64,000 nt of DNA from Owenia fusiformis (GCA_903813345.2 CAIIXF020000001.1:8001098-8065097), one strand, 5' to 3'. Numbered from the stretch's first letter, positions 10,441-22,635 are shown. The notes: generated by a model not told the origin, from the sequence alone. Numbers and translations: made by a program.

Positions 10441-10885
10441 CAGTAAAACCTGTATATCTGAACACTTGGCTAATCCGAACACCTCCCAATTTGAACATTT
10501 TTTGGTCCCGTTTTTTCTCCCATTGACTCAAATGTTTAAAAAACTTGAAATATGAACATCTCCCAATTTTGACAGTGAACAGTCATGTTTGAAAATTAAC
10601 CTATCTAATCTGAACACATAAAATATCACATGTTCCATAAATTGATCAAATATTTGAAAAAAACTTGAACGATCTCACTCATGGTGGGGCTTTCTAGGAT
10701 GACTAAATTCATTTGAATCAGATTTTCATGTCACTCTAATGCCAAAGCTAAGTAGTCAAAAGAACTATAATATTTATTGAGAATTTGTTTCTATTTCTTC
10801 AAAAACCCAAATCAAACCTCAAAATGTGAACACCTCCTAATCCGAACGCTCTGAGCTGGTCCCTTGGATTAGACAGATTTTACTG
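10441..10885. mobile_element. TA-flanked pogo-like MITE, 445 bp
   Basis: It starts CAGTAAAACCTGTATATC after TA (10439-10440) and ends ACAGATTTTACTG before TA (10886-10887). The interior holds repeated phrases of the type CTGAACACCTCC in both directions. Relatives lie at 1838, 32331, 57174 and 63535. No transposase is present. Confidence 0.75.
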
Positions 10886-10887
10886 TA

Positions 10888-11290
10888 GGTACAATCCCCT
10901 CTAAAAGTTACTGAAATCACTGGCTGGGAATTGGTGTTCGCTTACACACAGGTGTTCAATAGAGTATACTCATATGTTCGCTGGGCACAGTATTTCACTA
11001 AAGAGATGTTCAATATGACAGTTTTACTGTACTGGGAATTGGTGTTCACTATACACAGGTGTTCAATAGAGTAGACGCATGTTTTCACTGGGCACAGATC
11101 TTCACTAAAGAGGTGTTCATTAGGATATTTTTACTGTACTGAACTCACTGGCTGGGACGGAATCGGTGTTCACTATAATATACACAGGTGTTCAATAGAG
11201 TAGAGGCATGTCACTGGGCACAGATCTTCACTAAAGAGGTGTTCACTATGACAGTTTTACTGTACTGAAATCAATCACTGGGAATTCACT
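10888..11290. repeat. About 3.5 tandem units derived from the MITE end
   Basis: Units of roughly 115 bp contain GGTGTTCACTATA, CACAGGTGTTCAATAGAGTA, CACTAAAGAGGTGTTCA and TTTTACTGTACTG. They start near 10918, 11033 and 11146, with a partial unit at 11270. They look like tandem growth of the inverted-repeat half of the neighbouring MITE. Confidence 0.75.
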
Positions 11291-11394
11291 ATATACAAAA
11301 TTGAAATCTGTGTATCATGCCACCCCTGCAAAATAATTGACTTGCCCACTTGGTCTCTTGGATCCACTTGCAAAATATATATAGTAGATGTGAA

Positions 11395-11640
11395 TATTTT
11401 CGAAACAAATGAGTGATATATACACATATTTTGTACCAAATGGGTGACATAAACGGCAATCGCGTGCAAAGACCGAACGGAATGCGTTCGCTTTTTTCGC
11501 CATTCGGTATTTTACCGTGTTGGCCAGGGGGGAGATTCCCCAAAGATGCCCTATCATACAAGTACAAAATCTGTCACGGGGAAACAGGTACCATTTTGTA
11601 CAAGGAACGTTTTGAAAGGTGGTCACTTTTTTTTCGAAAT
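11395..11640. mobile_element. Partial copy of the AATGCGTGACA MITE family
   Basis: Phrases such as TTTTCGAAACAAATG, GACCGAACGGAATGCGTTCG and GGTATTTTACCGTGTTGG match the elements at 3757 and 5600 in the same orientation. No terminal repeat was seen at either side. Confidence 0.55.
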
Positions 11641-12180
11641 TTTCCAATTTAGTGTCGTATCTTCTGTATTATTCCTTGAGCCTATGATCCTACTACAAAA
11701 CGATCTGGCCAATATCTGTGAAATGGATCTCCAAATTTTCACTGTAGTTTTATGAGTATTCTTTACAAGTATGGATCGAGTAACTTCAATAGTATTACCG
11801 TAGGTTTGAAATGACGATGTTGAACTGATGTAAACGCCATTCCCACGATTTCAAATTTAACTCTGCGCATGCACAGCACTGAGAGAGCATGTGCCCATGA
11901 TTGCTCACGTGATCGAATCCTGCAATTTGATTGGAGATGAAAAAAGCACTCGGTGAAAAATGTGTATACCCTCTGGGAGCCACCAGCATGCATTTTCTTG
12001 GTGTTGTATTCTCTAAACTACTGTATAATATAGCCATACTTTGAAGAGATCAGAAAATTATTGCGAAATCCCACATAAAGTGGCCATTTTGAATTATACA
12101 AGGACTGAATCGGAAAAAACGATACAATATTTGCAATCTCTAAATTGCCTTTCATTTGAGAGCTTTTGAGTAAAATAAAG
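11641..12180. other. Non-coding stretch
   Basis: No exon or repeat border was recognised. Short frames on both strands lack protein character. Confidence 0.35.
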
Positions 12181-12581
12181 ACAGAAAATGTCACGCAAAT
12201 ACGCATTTTACCTGGTAATTGTCAAGCAAAAATATTTATGTAGAAAAATTTCTAAAAAAGTTTGTCTACACATCAAAAATACGAACGTTGAAAAAAAACG
12301 TATGCATTTCGTTCGGACTTTACACGCGAACTACGTATATGTCACGCATTTTGTATCTCCCCCCTCGTTGATGGATGTTTTAAACGCGAGCGTAGCGAGC
12401 GCGAAAAATTTGAGGTGTTCAAAATTTGGCAAGATGTAATAAAATTTAAACCAAGGTGTTCAAAATTTGGATCAAGGTGTTCAGATTTGGACCAAGGTGT
12501 CCACATTTTGAGGGAAGGTGTTCAACATTTCCAAGTCACTCATGTTAGGTGTTCCCAAGTTGACAGGCCTGCCATACGCAG
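12181..12581 (-). mobile_element. Truncated inverse copy of the 474-bp MITE
   Basis: Read in reverse, this follows the element at 5600-6073 from its CCTGTCAACTTGGGAAC end (12581) through the GGTGTTCAAAATTTGG repeats to GACAGAAAATGTCACGC, where it stops. About 90 bp including one terminal repeat are missing. In place of the long G-run of the other copy it has an A/T and GAGCGTAGCGAGCGCG segment (about 12361-12405). Confidence 0.7.
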
Positions 12582-12587
12582 CCCCTG

Positions 12588-12895
12588 GGGGTCAGGCTTA
12601 AAAACAATGAATATATGTGAAATAGATAGATGTTGTGAATAAAGTCTACTACTAAAATTTCAAACAATAATATTCCTTATTTGTTCTATATGTATCTGGT
12701 AAAATAAAAAATTCGCAAAATATAGTTTTTTTGCGTAAAAACGTACTATTGACCAATATACATGTTTCCACCAAATTTTAAGCAAATCTGTGTACTAGTG
12801 TTTGAGTTATCTCCCAGACGGATGGACAGACTGACAGATGAACAAAGGGCTTCACTAGGCTATATCCCCACCGAACTTTGTTCTATGTCTATGTC
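12588..12895 (-). mobile_element. Degenerate Helitron-like copy, minus orientation
   Basis: The text GCCCCTGGGGGTCAGGCTTA and the following AATATATGTGAAATAGATAG are the inverse of the interior of the copy at 43072-43818. The outer end CCCCACCGAACTTTGTTC is the inverted 5' hairpin. A short degenerate GACGGATGGACAGACTG tract stands for the tetranucleotide array. The terminus has run into an ATGTCT repeat. The 3' end is missing. Confidence 0.55.
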
Positions 12896-13031
12896 TATGT
12901 CAATAATCTGCAAAAGGCTAATAAGCCCATATAAAGCAGATATATAATTTAACAGTGATAGAATTTGAATAGAATATAATTTAAAACCTTAACATTTAAA
13001 AATAGATCTATGGTTTACAACTCATTTTACC

Positions 13032-13995
13032 TGGGGAGACTGTCAGGCTACCGCGTTGACATCACCCCCTTTTACCAGTAGTGCAGGCTTGTTGCTGTGC
13101 ACTGGGGACCCTTTACATTAAAACATAGATCTATATTAAAAACACACCTATTTAATTGCAGTTATTGACATAGGCATAGTATGATGATTTAAAACTACTT
13201 AGACTGTCACAGTCTAAGATGTCACCAGGTAGAGTGTTCCATTTAGCTATTGTCCTAGGGAAATAGCTAAATTTGTATGCATCCGTTCTAGCTGATGGTT
13301 GTATGAACTTAGAAGGATGATACAACCTAGTGTTGGTATTGATCTGTTGGCGGAAGTATGGAGGCACGTCGATGGCTGCTAGGTTCTGCTTTCCTTTGTA
13401 GAAAAGGAAAACTCTAGCAGCCTCTCGACGCTCCTTCAGTGGCTCCCACTGTAGGTCTTGAAGAGCTTTGGTGACGCAGCCTGGTTCCCTTGAGTGACAT
13501 TTGGTTACAAACCTGGCTGCTCTTCTCTGTACCTGTTCCAACATATCAATATCTTTTTGTCGGTATGGATCCCATGCCGAGCTGGCATACTCTAAATTAG
13601 GCCGGACTAGTGACTTATACGCCTGAGCCTTCACTTTTTCAGGGCATTGATGGAGGTTGCGCCTGAGAAATCCAAGCACCTTATTGGCTTTGGATACAAT
13701 AGTTTGAATATGTGTAGTCCAGCGTAAGTTATTTGTGATGTCAATTCCTAGGTATGGGATGTGTGTTCCCCTAGCATGGTGTAATTGTGCATGATAGGGG
13801 ATTTACCTTTGTGAATATTTAGCACATAGCATTTTGATGGATGGAATTTCATTTGCCATGTTGATGCCCAGGAGACCAGTTTATCAAGATTCTCCTGTAG
13901 TGTTAATGCATCTTGCTTGCTTTCGACTGTCATGAATAAAAGGCTGTCGTCGGCAAAAAGCTTAAGACTGTTCGTTGGGATAGTAATAAATCGAT
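13032..13995 (-). pseudogene. 5'-truncated non-LTR retrotransposon (LINE) reverse transcriptase
   Basis: On the minus strand the frame begins with the reverse-transcriptase catalytic box LKLFADDSLLF (FADD at 13946-13957). It continues through the thumb region (WASTWQMKFHPSKC) and the conserved tail YKSLVRPNLEYASSAWDPY and VQRRAARFV, and ends with a stop at 13152. Everything upstream of the FADD box is missing, as expected for a copy truncated during target-primed reverse transcription. A frameshift near 13770 (at ATGCTAGGGGAACAC) breaks the frame between the thumb and the C-terminal part. The type resembles CR1/L2/Jockey-clade elements. About 100 bp at 13032-13150 are the likely 3' UTR. Confidence 0.85.
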
Positions 13996-14337
13996 ATAGG
14001 TAGATCTAGAAGGTGACCCATGACCCTGAGTAAGTCAAAACTCCAAATAGTCTAACTGATCAAAGACGATGTGTAACCATCTCAACCTACAGGACGTTCG
14101 AAATATCTAATCTATTCTAACTTATAATAAATCTGTGGTTGACTTGAAGTTGAAAAATCCCCGGGGAAAAATCTTGAAAAATCAACTTCACATTTTATAT
14201 TCTACAAACCTCTATAACAAAAGGAAATCGCGGATAGTTGTAGGGTCTCCTACATACATATACTCTTGAAATAATAAAGTATAGGGATGATTGCTGCTCA
14301 CAGTTTAGGAAATAGATAGTGCTGACTTAGAACGTAC

Positions 14338-14392
14338 CTGACCCGAATTTGAAGAGTTCGTACTTTCTACCTCCAAAGAGAAGAGCTGTTTC
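14338..14392 (-). CDS. Internal exon of an unidentified minus-strand gene
   Basis: Read on the minus strand, a 55-bp segment follows TTTTTTCTCCAG and is followed by the donor GTACGT. In phase 0 it encodes ETALLFGGRKYELFKFGS plus one base (G). The exon at 2777-2826 begins with AC, making GAC (Asp) at the junction, so both fit one transcript. The amino-acid composition is that of a real protein, but the family is not recognised. The preceding exon should end in phase 0; none was identified between here and the TIR element that begins at 14753. Confidence 0.5.
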
Positions 14393-14752
14393 CTGGAGAA
14401 AAAATGAAAAAAGAAAATAAATAGAATAACAGTAATATTATATAAATTGTAGACGCTGTTTTATGGTTAAAGCATCAATTACCAAGATGTTTTATCAGCA
14501 GTAAGCGTTGGAATCGTGGAAACCCATCGACCTTGGTTCAATGTACTTGTAGGTGCGTGTTTGTTCGTCAGATGAAAATTGTGGAAAACTTCAATAATTT
14601 TCAAAACAAAGCTCTTTAGCATTCCGAATCATATCACTTTTTATGTTCGTCAGTCAAAAAAGCAATAAAGTTTAACAAAATAAATTCATATTATTTAAAT
14701 TTCTAAACGTTTGTAAGTTTTGATTGCTTGTAGTTTGACATACAAATATGTG

Positions 14753-16217
14753 GGGTTTGTGTAAAAAAACGGGTGACCGGGTAACCGGTAGACTGTATCC
14801 TTCGTCTGAATAGATATTCAGACTGTAAGTCACCTATTGTAAAATGTGGTGTTGCATAAATGTTACAAATAAGTTTGTTTAATGATAAAATGATTACCTT
14901 ATAAAGAACTTACAATATTATTTTTTCGTATATTGTCCTCTTACTGAAGATATTCATAAAATGTACAGACGCTTCTTGTAGCGAAGCCATTGATTAGGTC
15001 AAGCCATTTTGGCAATGCCAATTCTCACGATAAACGAGATTTAGCCAGTGACGTCAGTCTATTTGTAAACAAATAACACGTGGAGCGGACGGAGCAACAT
15101 TACGAAAGCGTATTGATAAATTCCATTTGTGCGGGAATTTATTAGATCTAGTCATTTATTATCATTATCCCGATTAATTTTCTTCATTTATAGTAAATAG
15201 AGCGGAAATATTCATGAAGAAGGCCGAGGTAATCAAATGGTCATGTGTTGTCAAAGTTCAGAAATTTGCATATCTCGTTTGGATCTCGTGAACTCAAATG
15301 CCTTGACATTGATTTCGCGATCTACTTATGAACACATCCTGAAGTTTTGGTGAGTCTGAACATTTCATTATTTTATATCAACTTGTACCCGCCTTATACA
15401 AATATTTTTGCTTCTAGTTTAACATGAACATCTCTTCAACATATTCACCAATTTTCAAGGTGAACATTCTTGTAATAAACGAGAAATTTATGTGCAAAAA
15501 ATATCACCGCGATTTCCACAGGAAATATATCAATCATAACAGACCGAATATTATATTCAGTCTGTTGGATACATACTAGGGTAACCGGGTACTTAACGTT
15601 CCTTACAGAGTTACCAACTTTCAAAGTTCCACATTTGTAGACTACCCTTCAATATTTTTACGTTATCATTTTTACCAAGATTTGTAGACTACCCTTCAAT
15701 ATTTTTACGTTATCATTTTACCAAGAACCTGTAAGAGATGGAAGTCCTAGGTAGTTATTTACACAGTTTACACGTACTATGACGTTAGTTGCTTGATTTA
15801 TTGTCTGAGTGATTGATAGGATATCGATGATTGTTTTCTATGATGGCGATTTCAACTAGATATTAAACAAATCTGAATTTACGTACGCGTAAATTTGAAA
15901 CGTTATTTGCCGTTTTTATCTGTTAATTAGTGTATGATGTACAATACAACATTAGTTGCTTGATTTATTGCCTCACTGATTGACATTATATTAATTTTGT
16001 TTGTCGTTTTGCCGGTGGATTTATTGGTAAATAAATTTTGTTGCTTGTTTGGTTGTTTTCTTGATTGGTTGTGTCACTGGTACGTTGATTGGGATGTCAG
16101 TTGGGCATTTTGAGGCATAAAATGAAAAAATTAAATTCCTAACCCTGGTAGGAAGGTAGGGTACCCGGTCATCCGGCTACCCGGTTTACCCGGTCACCCG
16201 GTTTTTTACACAAACCC
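14753..16217. mobile_element. 1465-bp TIR transposon with 9-bp target duplication
   Basis: The terminal inverted repeats of about 36 bp begin GGGTTTGTGTAAAAAAACGG (14753) and end CGGTTTTTTACACAAACCC (16217). Direct AAATATGTG flanks both sides (14744-14752 and 16218-16226). A 9-bp duplication fits Mutator-like (and sometimes Merlin-like) transposons. Sub-terminal CCGGTTACCCGG-type motifs repeat near both ends and at about 15575. A 47-bp direct duplication lies at about 15630-15723. No transposase frame was seen, so it is non-autonomous. A somewhat CpG-richer part (about 14990-15330) with CACGTG could be captured genomic DNA. Confidence 0.85.
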
Positions 16218-16283
16218 AAATATGTGCTAAAGAATTGTATTCCGGCCTTGTGTCAGCTATCATGGGCTTTCAAGTAGGTACGA

Positions 16284-16440
16284 AATATTTCGAGGAAAAT
16301 GTGTGACATTATACGGTATCCGCGTGAAAAGTCTGAACAAAATACGTTCATTTTCTTCAGCGTTTGGTTTGTGCTGTATCGGCGATCACTTTTTTGAAGT
16401 TTTTCTGTACCTGTATTCTAAAAGTCAAAATTGTAATTTG
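16284..16440. mobile_element. Fragment of the AATGCGTGACA MITE family
   Basis: The text AATGTGTGACATTATACG, CGCGTGAAAAGTCTGAAC and TGTGCTGTATCGGCGATC is a diverged copy of the middle of the 5600-6073 element. It ends just upstream of the membrane-protein gene. Confidence 0.55.
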
Positions 16441-16543
16441 ATTTTAATCCATGGAAATTACATTTTATTCTTTCAGATTACTCCATCGTTCTCAATTGCT
16501 TGACTTTTCTACCAGCAGAACCTTTAAGGCACACAGTTTTATT

Positions 16544-17372
16544 ATGCCTCTTTCAGAAAAATCTAGAGTAATAGGAAGGTATATCTTCGCATATTCTGGA
16601 TGGATACTCCTTGGATTCATGTTTGCATTGCACTGGCTCACCTTTATACCAGGTACAGTTACATGATATTCTCCAGATATAAGGACATTGCTGATGAGTG
16701 TGCGATTGTGCATCTGTGCAGGTGCCACATATATATTGTTTAAATTGTATCTTGATATGAACTTTGAGATATATCAAACATCATATAGGTCTATTCTTTT
16801 ATATTTCTCATAATAATTGGATTATTTTTAGCACAGAAGGACCTTATCAAAATATTTTGATGAGTTAAATAAGTTTTTTTTTTAAATTTTAGTATAGTAT
16901 ATTTTAGGCACTAGCCACTAAGACACATTCATTGATTAAAAATTCTCACGATACAGATAGCATATAAACATTTAATGATGATAACGTTTTTTACATTCCA
17001 GGGTTCTGTCTAAATCCACACAAAACATATGGCAAGTTTTCCAGACTTGCAATCTTTGGAAACATTGGCTCATTCTGGATTGCGAATGGCTTGTTTTGGT
17101 TGTTCCGTCAAACCATGCTGCCATGGTACATTCCGTGTTCAGGGGGCATATCTATGTCTCCAGCATGTCTCTTTCAAGAGCAGGAGGCCCGCTACGCAGC
17201 ATTCTACGTTATACATCTCATTCTCTTGCTCTTTGTTGTTGTTAAGTGGATCATAGAACTGTTTATGTTATGGCGATGGATTAAGCAGAATGACCAGATA
17301 TGTGAAACCCTGGAGGAGGGGACCTCCAATGAGAAAGTTAATGTTGAGGATGCTTGGACCAAAGAGAACTAG
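16544..17372 (+). CDS. Small multi-pass membrane protein of unknown family (2 coding exons)
   Basis: Exon 1 runs from ATG at 16544 to 16652 (donor GTACAG). Exon 2 runs from 17002 (acceptor TTCCAG) to the TAG at 17370-17372. The phase-1 junction gives a product of about 159 residues. It has a basic N-terminus (MPLSEKSRVIGRY), a hydrophobic span at about residues 13-33 (IFAYSGWILLGFMFALHW), a second at about 53-68 (FGNIGSFWIANGLFWLF), a cysteine-containing loop (PCSGG, PACLF), a third span at about 107-125 (VIHLILLLFVVVKWIIELFM) and a charged acidic tail. The protein is probably integral to a membrane. The start is the ATG nearest the first hydrophobic span; an in-frame ATG at 16451 is less likely because TTCTTTCAG at about 16471-16479 looks like an acceptor for an exon beginning in 5' UTR. 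The family was not recognised, so no function is offered. An AATAAA lies at about 18006. Confidence 0.65.
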
Positions 17373-19416
17373 GCGTCACACCAATATCAGCAGCTAGCCC
17401 CCATGGCATTTCAAAATACACATGTACTCCTACACATGTGTCATTATGTGTGTTCCATAATGTAGAAAGTAAGCATGGCCTGCCAGCTTGATAATGGGAA
17501 AGTATGCATGAGAATATTAAGGTTTGATGGAACAGTATTATCAAAATAGATTTCTGGTTCAGAATCTTGGTTTTTTGACAGGCCTGTTTTGTTCCACATA
17601 AAACATAAACATATCAAAGTGTCACACTCAAATTACATGTATATAATAATTCTGAAACAATGAATGTTTGAACCCAATTTTTGTGTGATATATTTGAAAA
17701 AATGATTTTGATTTATATAAAAATGATACAAACTCATATTTTTGTTACAGTTTTACGGTAATCTCCCCAGATAAAAACCAGTGATTGAGTAAGTTAGTTG
17801 ATTGACAAAATTCTAATTTCTAATAGAGACATATATGTATTTTGGACATATATGTATCTAAAGGATGCAGCAATATTTGAATGGTAAAAAGTTACTTGCG
17901 ATACTTCTGTATGGTGACTTCAGAAAAATTTGGCACATTTTGCTATGCAACAGTTATTTGGTCCTGTTTCTCCCTAATTTGAGTTACCAAATTGATCACT
18001 GTGTGAATAAATACAATAACAAAAAGTCAAAGTGAGCGATAGGTCAGTACGAGTCATGATTCTAGGATAAAAAGTAATCCCTTAAAAATGTAATCACATG
18101 GCTTCTAGTCATATATTATTCTATTCATTTCAGCCTTATTTATTTGTCAGAAAAGATAAAAAATTTAAAAAGGTACAAAAATCTGGGGGAGAATACTGTA
18201 AGGACAGTTTAACGTGTAAATTTGATTTGTATGAATCTTGATTAATGTACTCCCACTAATATTTGACACTGCAGTATTATGTTTTTGTGATTTTGAACTT
18301 TCGTAGCTTTCATATTCTATTTTGTGAATTAGAACTGTTTTATGAATTTACCAAAAGCCCTGAAAACCACAAAGTATAGTATGCAAAATTTACTGGGAGT
18401 ACAGTATATCAACTGACCAAATTGAGATTGCATGTCATATCCCCATGTAAGCTGTACTCTTATATTTTGCGTAAATCTGTGATAACTTTTGATTGTCATT
18501 AGTTTATTTATTTAGAAAAAGGGACATTTTCTCTTTAATCAGACAATAAGCTTTCATAAAATGATCTGTAATTGTTGTTATTAAGCACTTTTCATTTTGC
18601 TCACAGGATATTTGATTTTTTTTATACATTGGTTGAGAGTGATTATCAAACATCGCTTTGTGGGTAGTCTGTCACACATGTATTAGAAATTTTGGCTCAC
18701 AAGAAGTTTTGTTACATAAACGGAACAGTAAACATCTTCACTTTTAACTGTTCGGTTTACATAACAATAGCGAGGAATTTTTTGATAATTCTTGTGTCTC
18801 ATAGATTTTCTGAAACATATGATGCTGACACAGGTTTTTGACAAAAAGGTCAAGAAGATTCTTCCTACACTCATGAAATCAGGAGGAAAAAAATCTTACT
18901 TCCGGTGCTGCTCCATTTTGTTACCGAAATGGATCAGTTTTCGTAACCAGTTTCAGGAGTTTAACCGCAACGCTCATGTTATAATAAAAGTCATGTGACA
19001 GAGTACTGTATATTATACCATGAGAATTTAACAAAAAATTGTATAACCAATAAACCATTCCATTTATTCTTCTTGCTCTCAATGTAACTGAGGGAGGTTC
19101 TGATAATTCAGAATGGAAATTAAGTATTTCACATATTAGTTTTATAATTAAATCGTACTATTGTATAATTGTAAAATAATTCTATGACCAGTATACAGTC
19201 CGTCCATAGTCAATAGGCTACAATATGCATTCAATATATACATGTACTTTCAAAAACATTCCTATTTATATTCCATTGCAGTGTCATTGCCATTTGTTTA
19301 TTATTCATTGTAACATGAAATTATTATTAGACTCCAGATTGCTTTGTAAGAATTAGAACATGGTAAGAATTAGAATGTATACATGTTCTTTTTCATTTTC
19401 TTATGAATATCAGATG
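17373..19416. other. Probable 3' UTR and intergenic DNA
   Basis: AT-rich sequence follows the stop of the membrane-protein gene. An AATAAA at about 18006 could end its transcript. An open frame at 18792-18998 is not bordered by convincing splice sites and shows no known motif. Confidence 0.4.
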
Positions 19417-19512
19417 TCATAATCATTTTTAAATGAAAAGTCGGAAATGTCATAATCATTTTTAAATAAAAAGTCGGAAATGTCATAATCATTTTTAATA
19501 AAAAGTCTGAAA
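19417..19512. repeat. About 36-bp tandem repeat, 3 copies
   Basis: The unit TCATAATCATTTTTAAAT, AAAAAGTCGGAAATG repeats three times with small length changes. Slightly downstream there is a G-run (19611-19620). Confidence 0.85.
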
Positions 19513-21254
19513 TCTGGAGTCTTGAACTGAACTTGTTCAATTTCACAAATGTATGTATTATTGGGAGTGTCCCGGTACTTCACCTTCTTGTGAAGGTGAG
19601 ATATAGAAGGGGGGGGGGGGCTTAGGCTTTCAAGCAAGACAAAAAGTGGCATTGTTCACTTTTATATTGGTTCATTTTCTTGACCCTTTACTTTATCTAA
19701 CAGGAAAAACAAAAATACAGGTAAAATATGTATCATTAAAAATTCTCATGTCTTATACCCACATCATAAAAAGTTTATCCAAATGGCAAATACCAATACC
19801 ATATTTTATTTCCTGTGACACTCCTAATCATTATTTGTATTTTTGCATATAATAAAGATTATCAATACTGCTTTTAAAGGAACTCAATATACTTTTATAT
19901 AAATATTTGCATCAATAATGGCAACAGTACAATTAATTACTTATGTGTTTTTATAGTCTAGAAATTGTACTTTGCATGTGAATTGTAAATATATTTTTAG
20001 CAATAGAGTAGTTGCTATATAGGTGGCAGTACATGTTTTAGTTGGGCAAGAATACAATAGTCAGTTGTCATCAAATATAAAATTTAGTTTTTTCAGTCGA
20101 TTACGGTTAAAAATGAATTCTTAAATCTCATTAAAAAGAGATTTCAAAGCTATATAGCAAAGCCTCTATTGTATGAACAAGAATGATTAAAAATCATTCG
20201 ATATTTTGTGAGGTTATTGTTTGTCAAATTCACTCAAATGTTTACAACAGGTTTACTGTGCAAGAAATATATTTTTGAAGTAAACAGAACGAGTACTTTA
20301 CTTATAACTAGTCACGACACGACACCAATTTCTGAATTCTAAAATAGCAACATAACAACATAATATAGCAACTCAACACATAATTATATCTTATTTTCAT
20401 CTCATTGATTGGACATACACTGTAATTGAAAATAAGGTACACTAATACAGAACAACTTCTTACATGACATGATACGTTTTAACTATTTTTATCTAAAACA
20501 AATGAACAACGTTTGGTAGAGATAATAGTAAGCACTCTCTCAGATGATTTTCTTTATATTTTGGAGAATGATGTATAGGTTACTGGCTTTTAAGCCCAAA
20601 GTTTTTTTTCAAAAAGGCCATATGCCTTAAAAATGGCTGGAATTTTATGAAATCATTTTCATTTCAAACCGAAGTAATGAATTTGTAAATTATACATTAA
20701 TTTTAAAATGCAAATATATCAACTTATTAGTATTTAGAATATATTCTATGTTTTTGACCAGTGGCCATTTATGAGAAGCAACATATCGATTTTTGAGTAA
20801 AATGAGATATACACTGTAGAACTTTTGGCTAAAGAAGGTGAAATAATTGACATTTTTGAAAATTGTATGTACACTTTAGTCACAGTGAAAACAATTTGAG
20901 ATAGAAGTAAGCTCTAAGATCGGGTTGTTTGGCCATAAGTCAGGAGTTACAGGGTAGAACTAGAAAAACAAGTGCTTTCTTGCAAAATATATATTATTTG
21001 ATACTAACCTGTAACATATTACATCTGTACATGGTGTAGCTATTTTTATATGATGACTTGCATTTTGACTTGCATTTGAACAAGATTTCCAAAAATGATG
21101 ATCATACCAAGGATGTAGCCAGGGGTCACAATAGGCAAATGTAGAAATATAAGCAAATATATAAAGCGGAAAATAATAGTACTATTGGACATCATTTTTG
21201 CAGTTTCAGTAAAAAACCATAAAAATATATTTTCTGTAAAATGTTAGTGAGGCA
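19513..21254. other. AT-rich intergenic DNA
   Basis: No exon, TIR pair or tandem array was recognised in this stretch. Confidence 0.4.
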
Positions 21255-21308
21255 ATTGCCTCATGCTTGCCTCACCTGCCTCATGCTTGCCTCACCTGCC
21301 TCATCCTT
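21255..21308. repeat. 20-bp tandem repeat, about 2.5 copies
   Basis: The unit TCATGCTTGCCTCACCTGCC repeats from 21262, preceded by the related GAGGCAATTGCC. It is a short local array of no evident function. Confidence 0.8.
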
Positions 21309-22490
21309 GGCTATGTCCATGTGTATCAAGTAAACATTATAGTGGTACCTTAAAGGCTGGTCTGCTGGTCAGTACCAGGTTGCTTTTGATTTGGATCAGT
21401 TGATTTTTCACTAGGTGTTAGATTATCGTCCACAAATGCCAGATAAAGTATGGACTATTAATATTTAGTTTGAATACAATTTATTACTTACTCTAGAATG
21501 AGGCAATCTAGACTGGGTCTATAATGCTATTTTGACCAGCAGGTTTCAGATCCTAAGGGCCTACATGTACACTGATAAAATTTGTAAACAATTTATGGAA
21601 AGTATTTTGCACTATAATTTTATAATTTTTGGTTCCATCTAGATTTTGTCTCAAACTTGTGAGATGTTAAAATGTTGCACAAAAATGTTCAATGCTGTTT
21701 TACCTGTGCAAAATCCGTCATTTGTGTAAAATGAAATTTTAATATGTGTACTACACAAAAATATTCATGTATTTATATATATATATTATATACTGATTAA
21801 AGAATTAACAATAAAAGATTGTGTAAGATTTATTTATTTGAAAAAATGTTTTAGTTACTATACATATAGGGCATCAATCATTGGGATTTGCAGTATCTTC
21901 ATTGAGATGAACTCCCCTCATTATAGTTTGACAACAAGAAGTCCCCTTTAGATCATTATCAAATCCTGTTTACATTTTGTGATTAAAAAAAATCATCTAA
22001 TATGTCATGAATTTTGAACGTAATTAAGTAACAAAATTAAGATTCAAGCATTGGCAGGATTTAATATGCTATACAATGAATACCTCTGGTTATTGCCAAG
22101 CTTATTGAGGGGGTGTAACAGGTCATTAAAAGGCCAGTTTCTACAATCACAATCATTGTGGTCACTCTCATGGTGTTGTTGAATTATCCATGTTTCTATT
22201 ATTGGAAAATCAAAGGAATTCATTCAATGTTTGAAATTGACTGCCTTTATACAATAGCAAGTTTTTTAAAAGTTTCAGTGGTAATGTGTTTTATTGCAAA
22301 AATGATTGTGATACAAAAGAAATCACAGTCAATGATTATAGTAAAATGCATATAACAAAAATCATTGTTTCTACTGAAAGATGGGTCTGATAATGTCAAT
22401 GGGTCAAAAGAGAATACAGACTTGAAATAAGGGAGCAATGGGAATTATTACAAGGGAAACCTAACGGTACATTCATTTCGATACGATACA
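21309..22490. other. AT-rich intergenic DNA
   Basis: Nothing with gene or element structure was recognised. Confidence 0.4.
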
Positions 22491-22635
22491 TAAGGGTTAT
22501 GTACTGGGAGGTTTTGGATATGGGGTTTATCCAGAGGGAGATATCCATATCTACCTGAGGGACCATAGGGACCGAAGGTAGATGTGCATATCTCACGAGG
22601 GATGAACCCAATATCCAAACTTACCATACATAACT
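22491..22635. repeat. Inverted repeat, 145 bp hairpin
   Basis: The left arm GGTTATGTACTG, GGTTTTGGATATGGGGTTTA, ATATCCATATCTACC is mirrored by GGTAGATGTGCATATC, GAACCCAATATCCAAACTTA, CCATACATAAC. The loop is short (about 22557-22575). It directly adjoins the next TIR element. Confidence 0.75.

Noticed and set aside
11289-11652. Overlapping frames around 11300-11650
   Set aside because: All fall in repeat copies shared with 3757 and 5600, with no consistent protein between copies.
12188-12642. Frame MSRKYAFYLVIVKQKY with a close relative on the minus strand at 5732-5983
   Set aside because: The similarity is explained by the 474-bp MITE; the frames end at different places in the two copies and the element has no transposase.
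18792-18998. 68-residue frame with basic content
   Set aside because: No convincing splice site or motif, and base composition matches the surrounding non-coding DNA.
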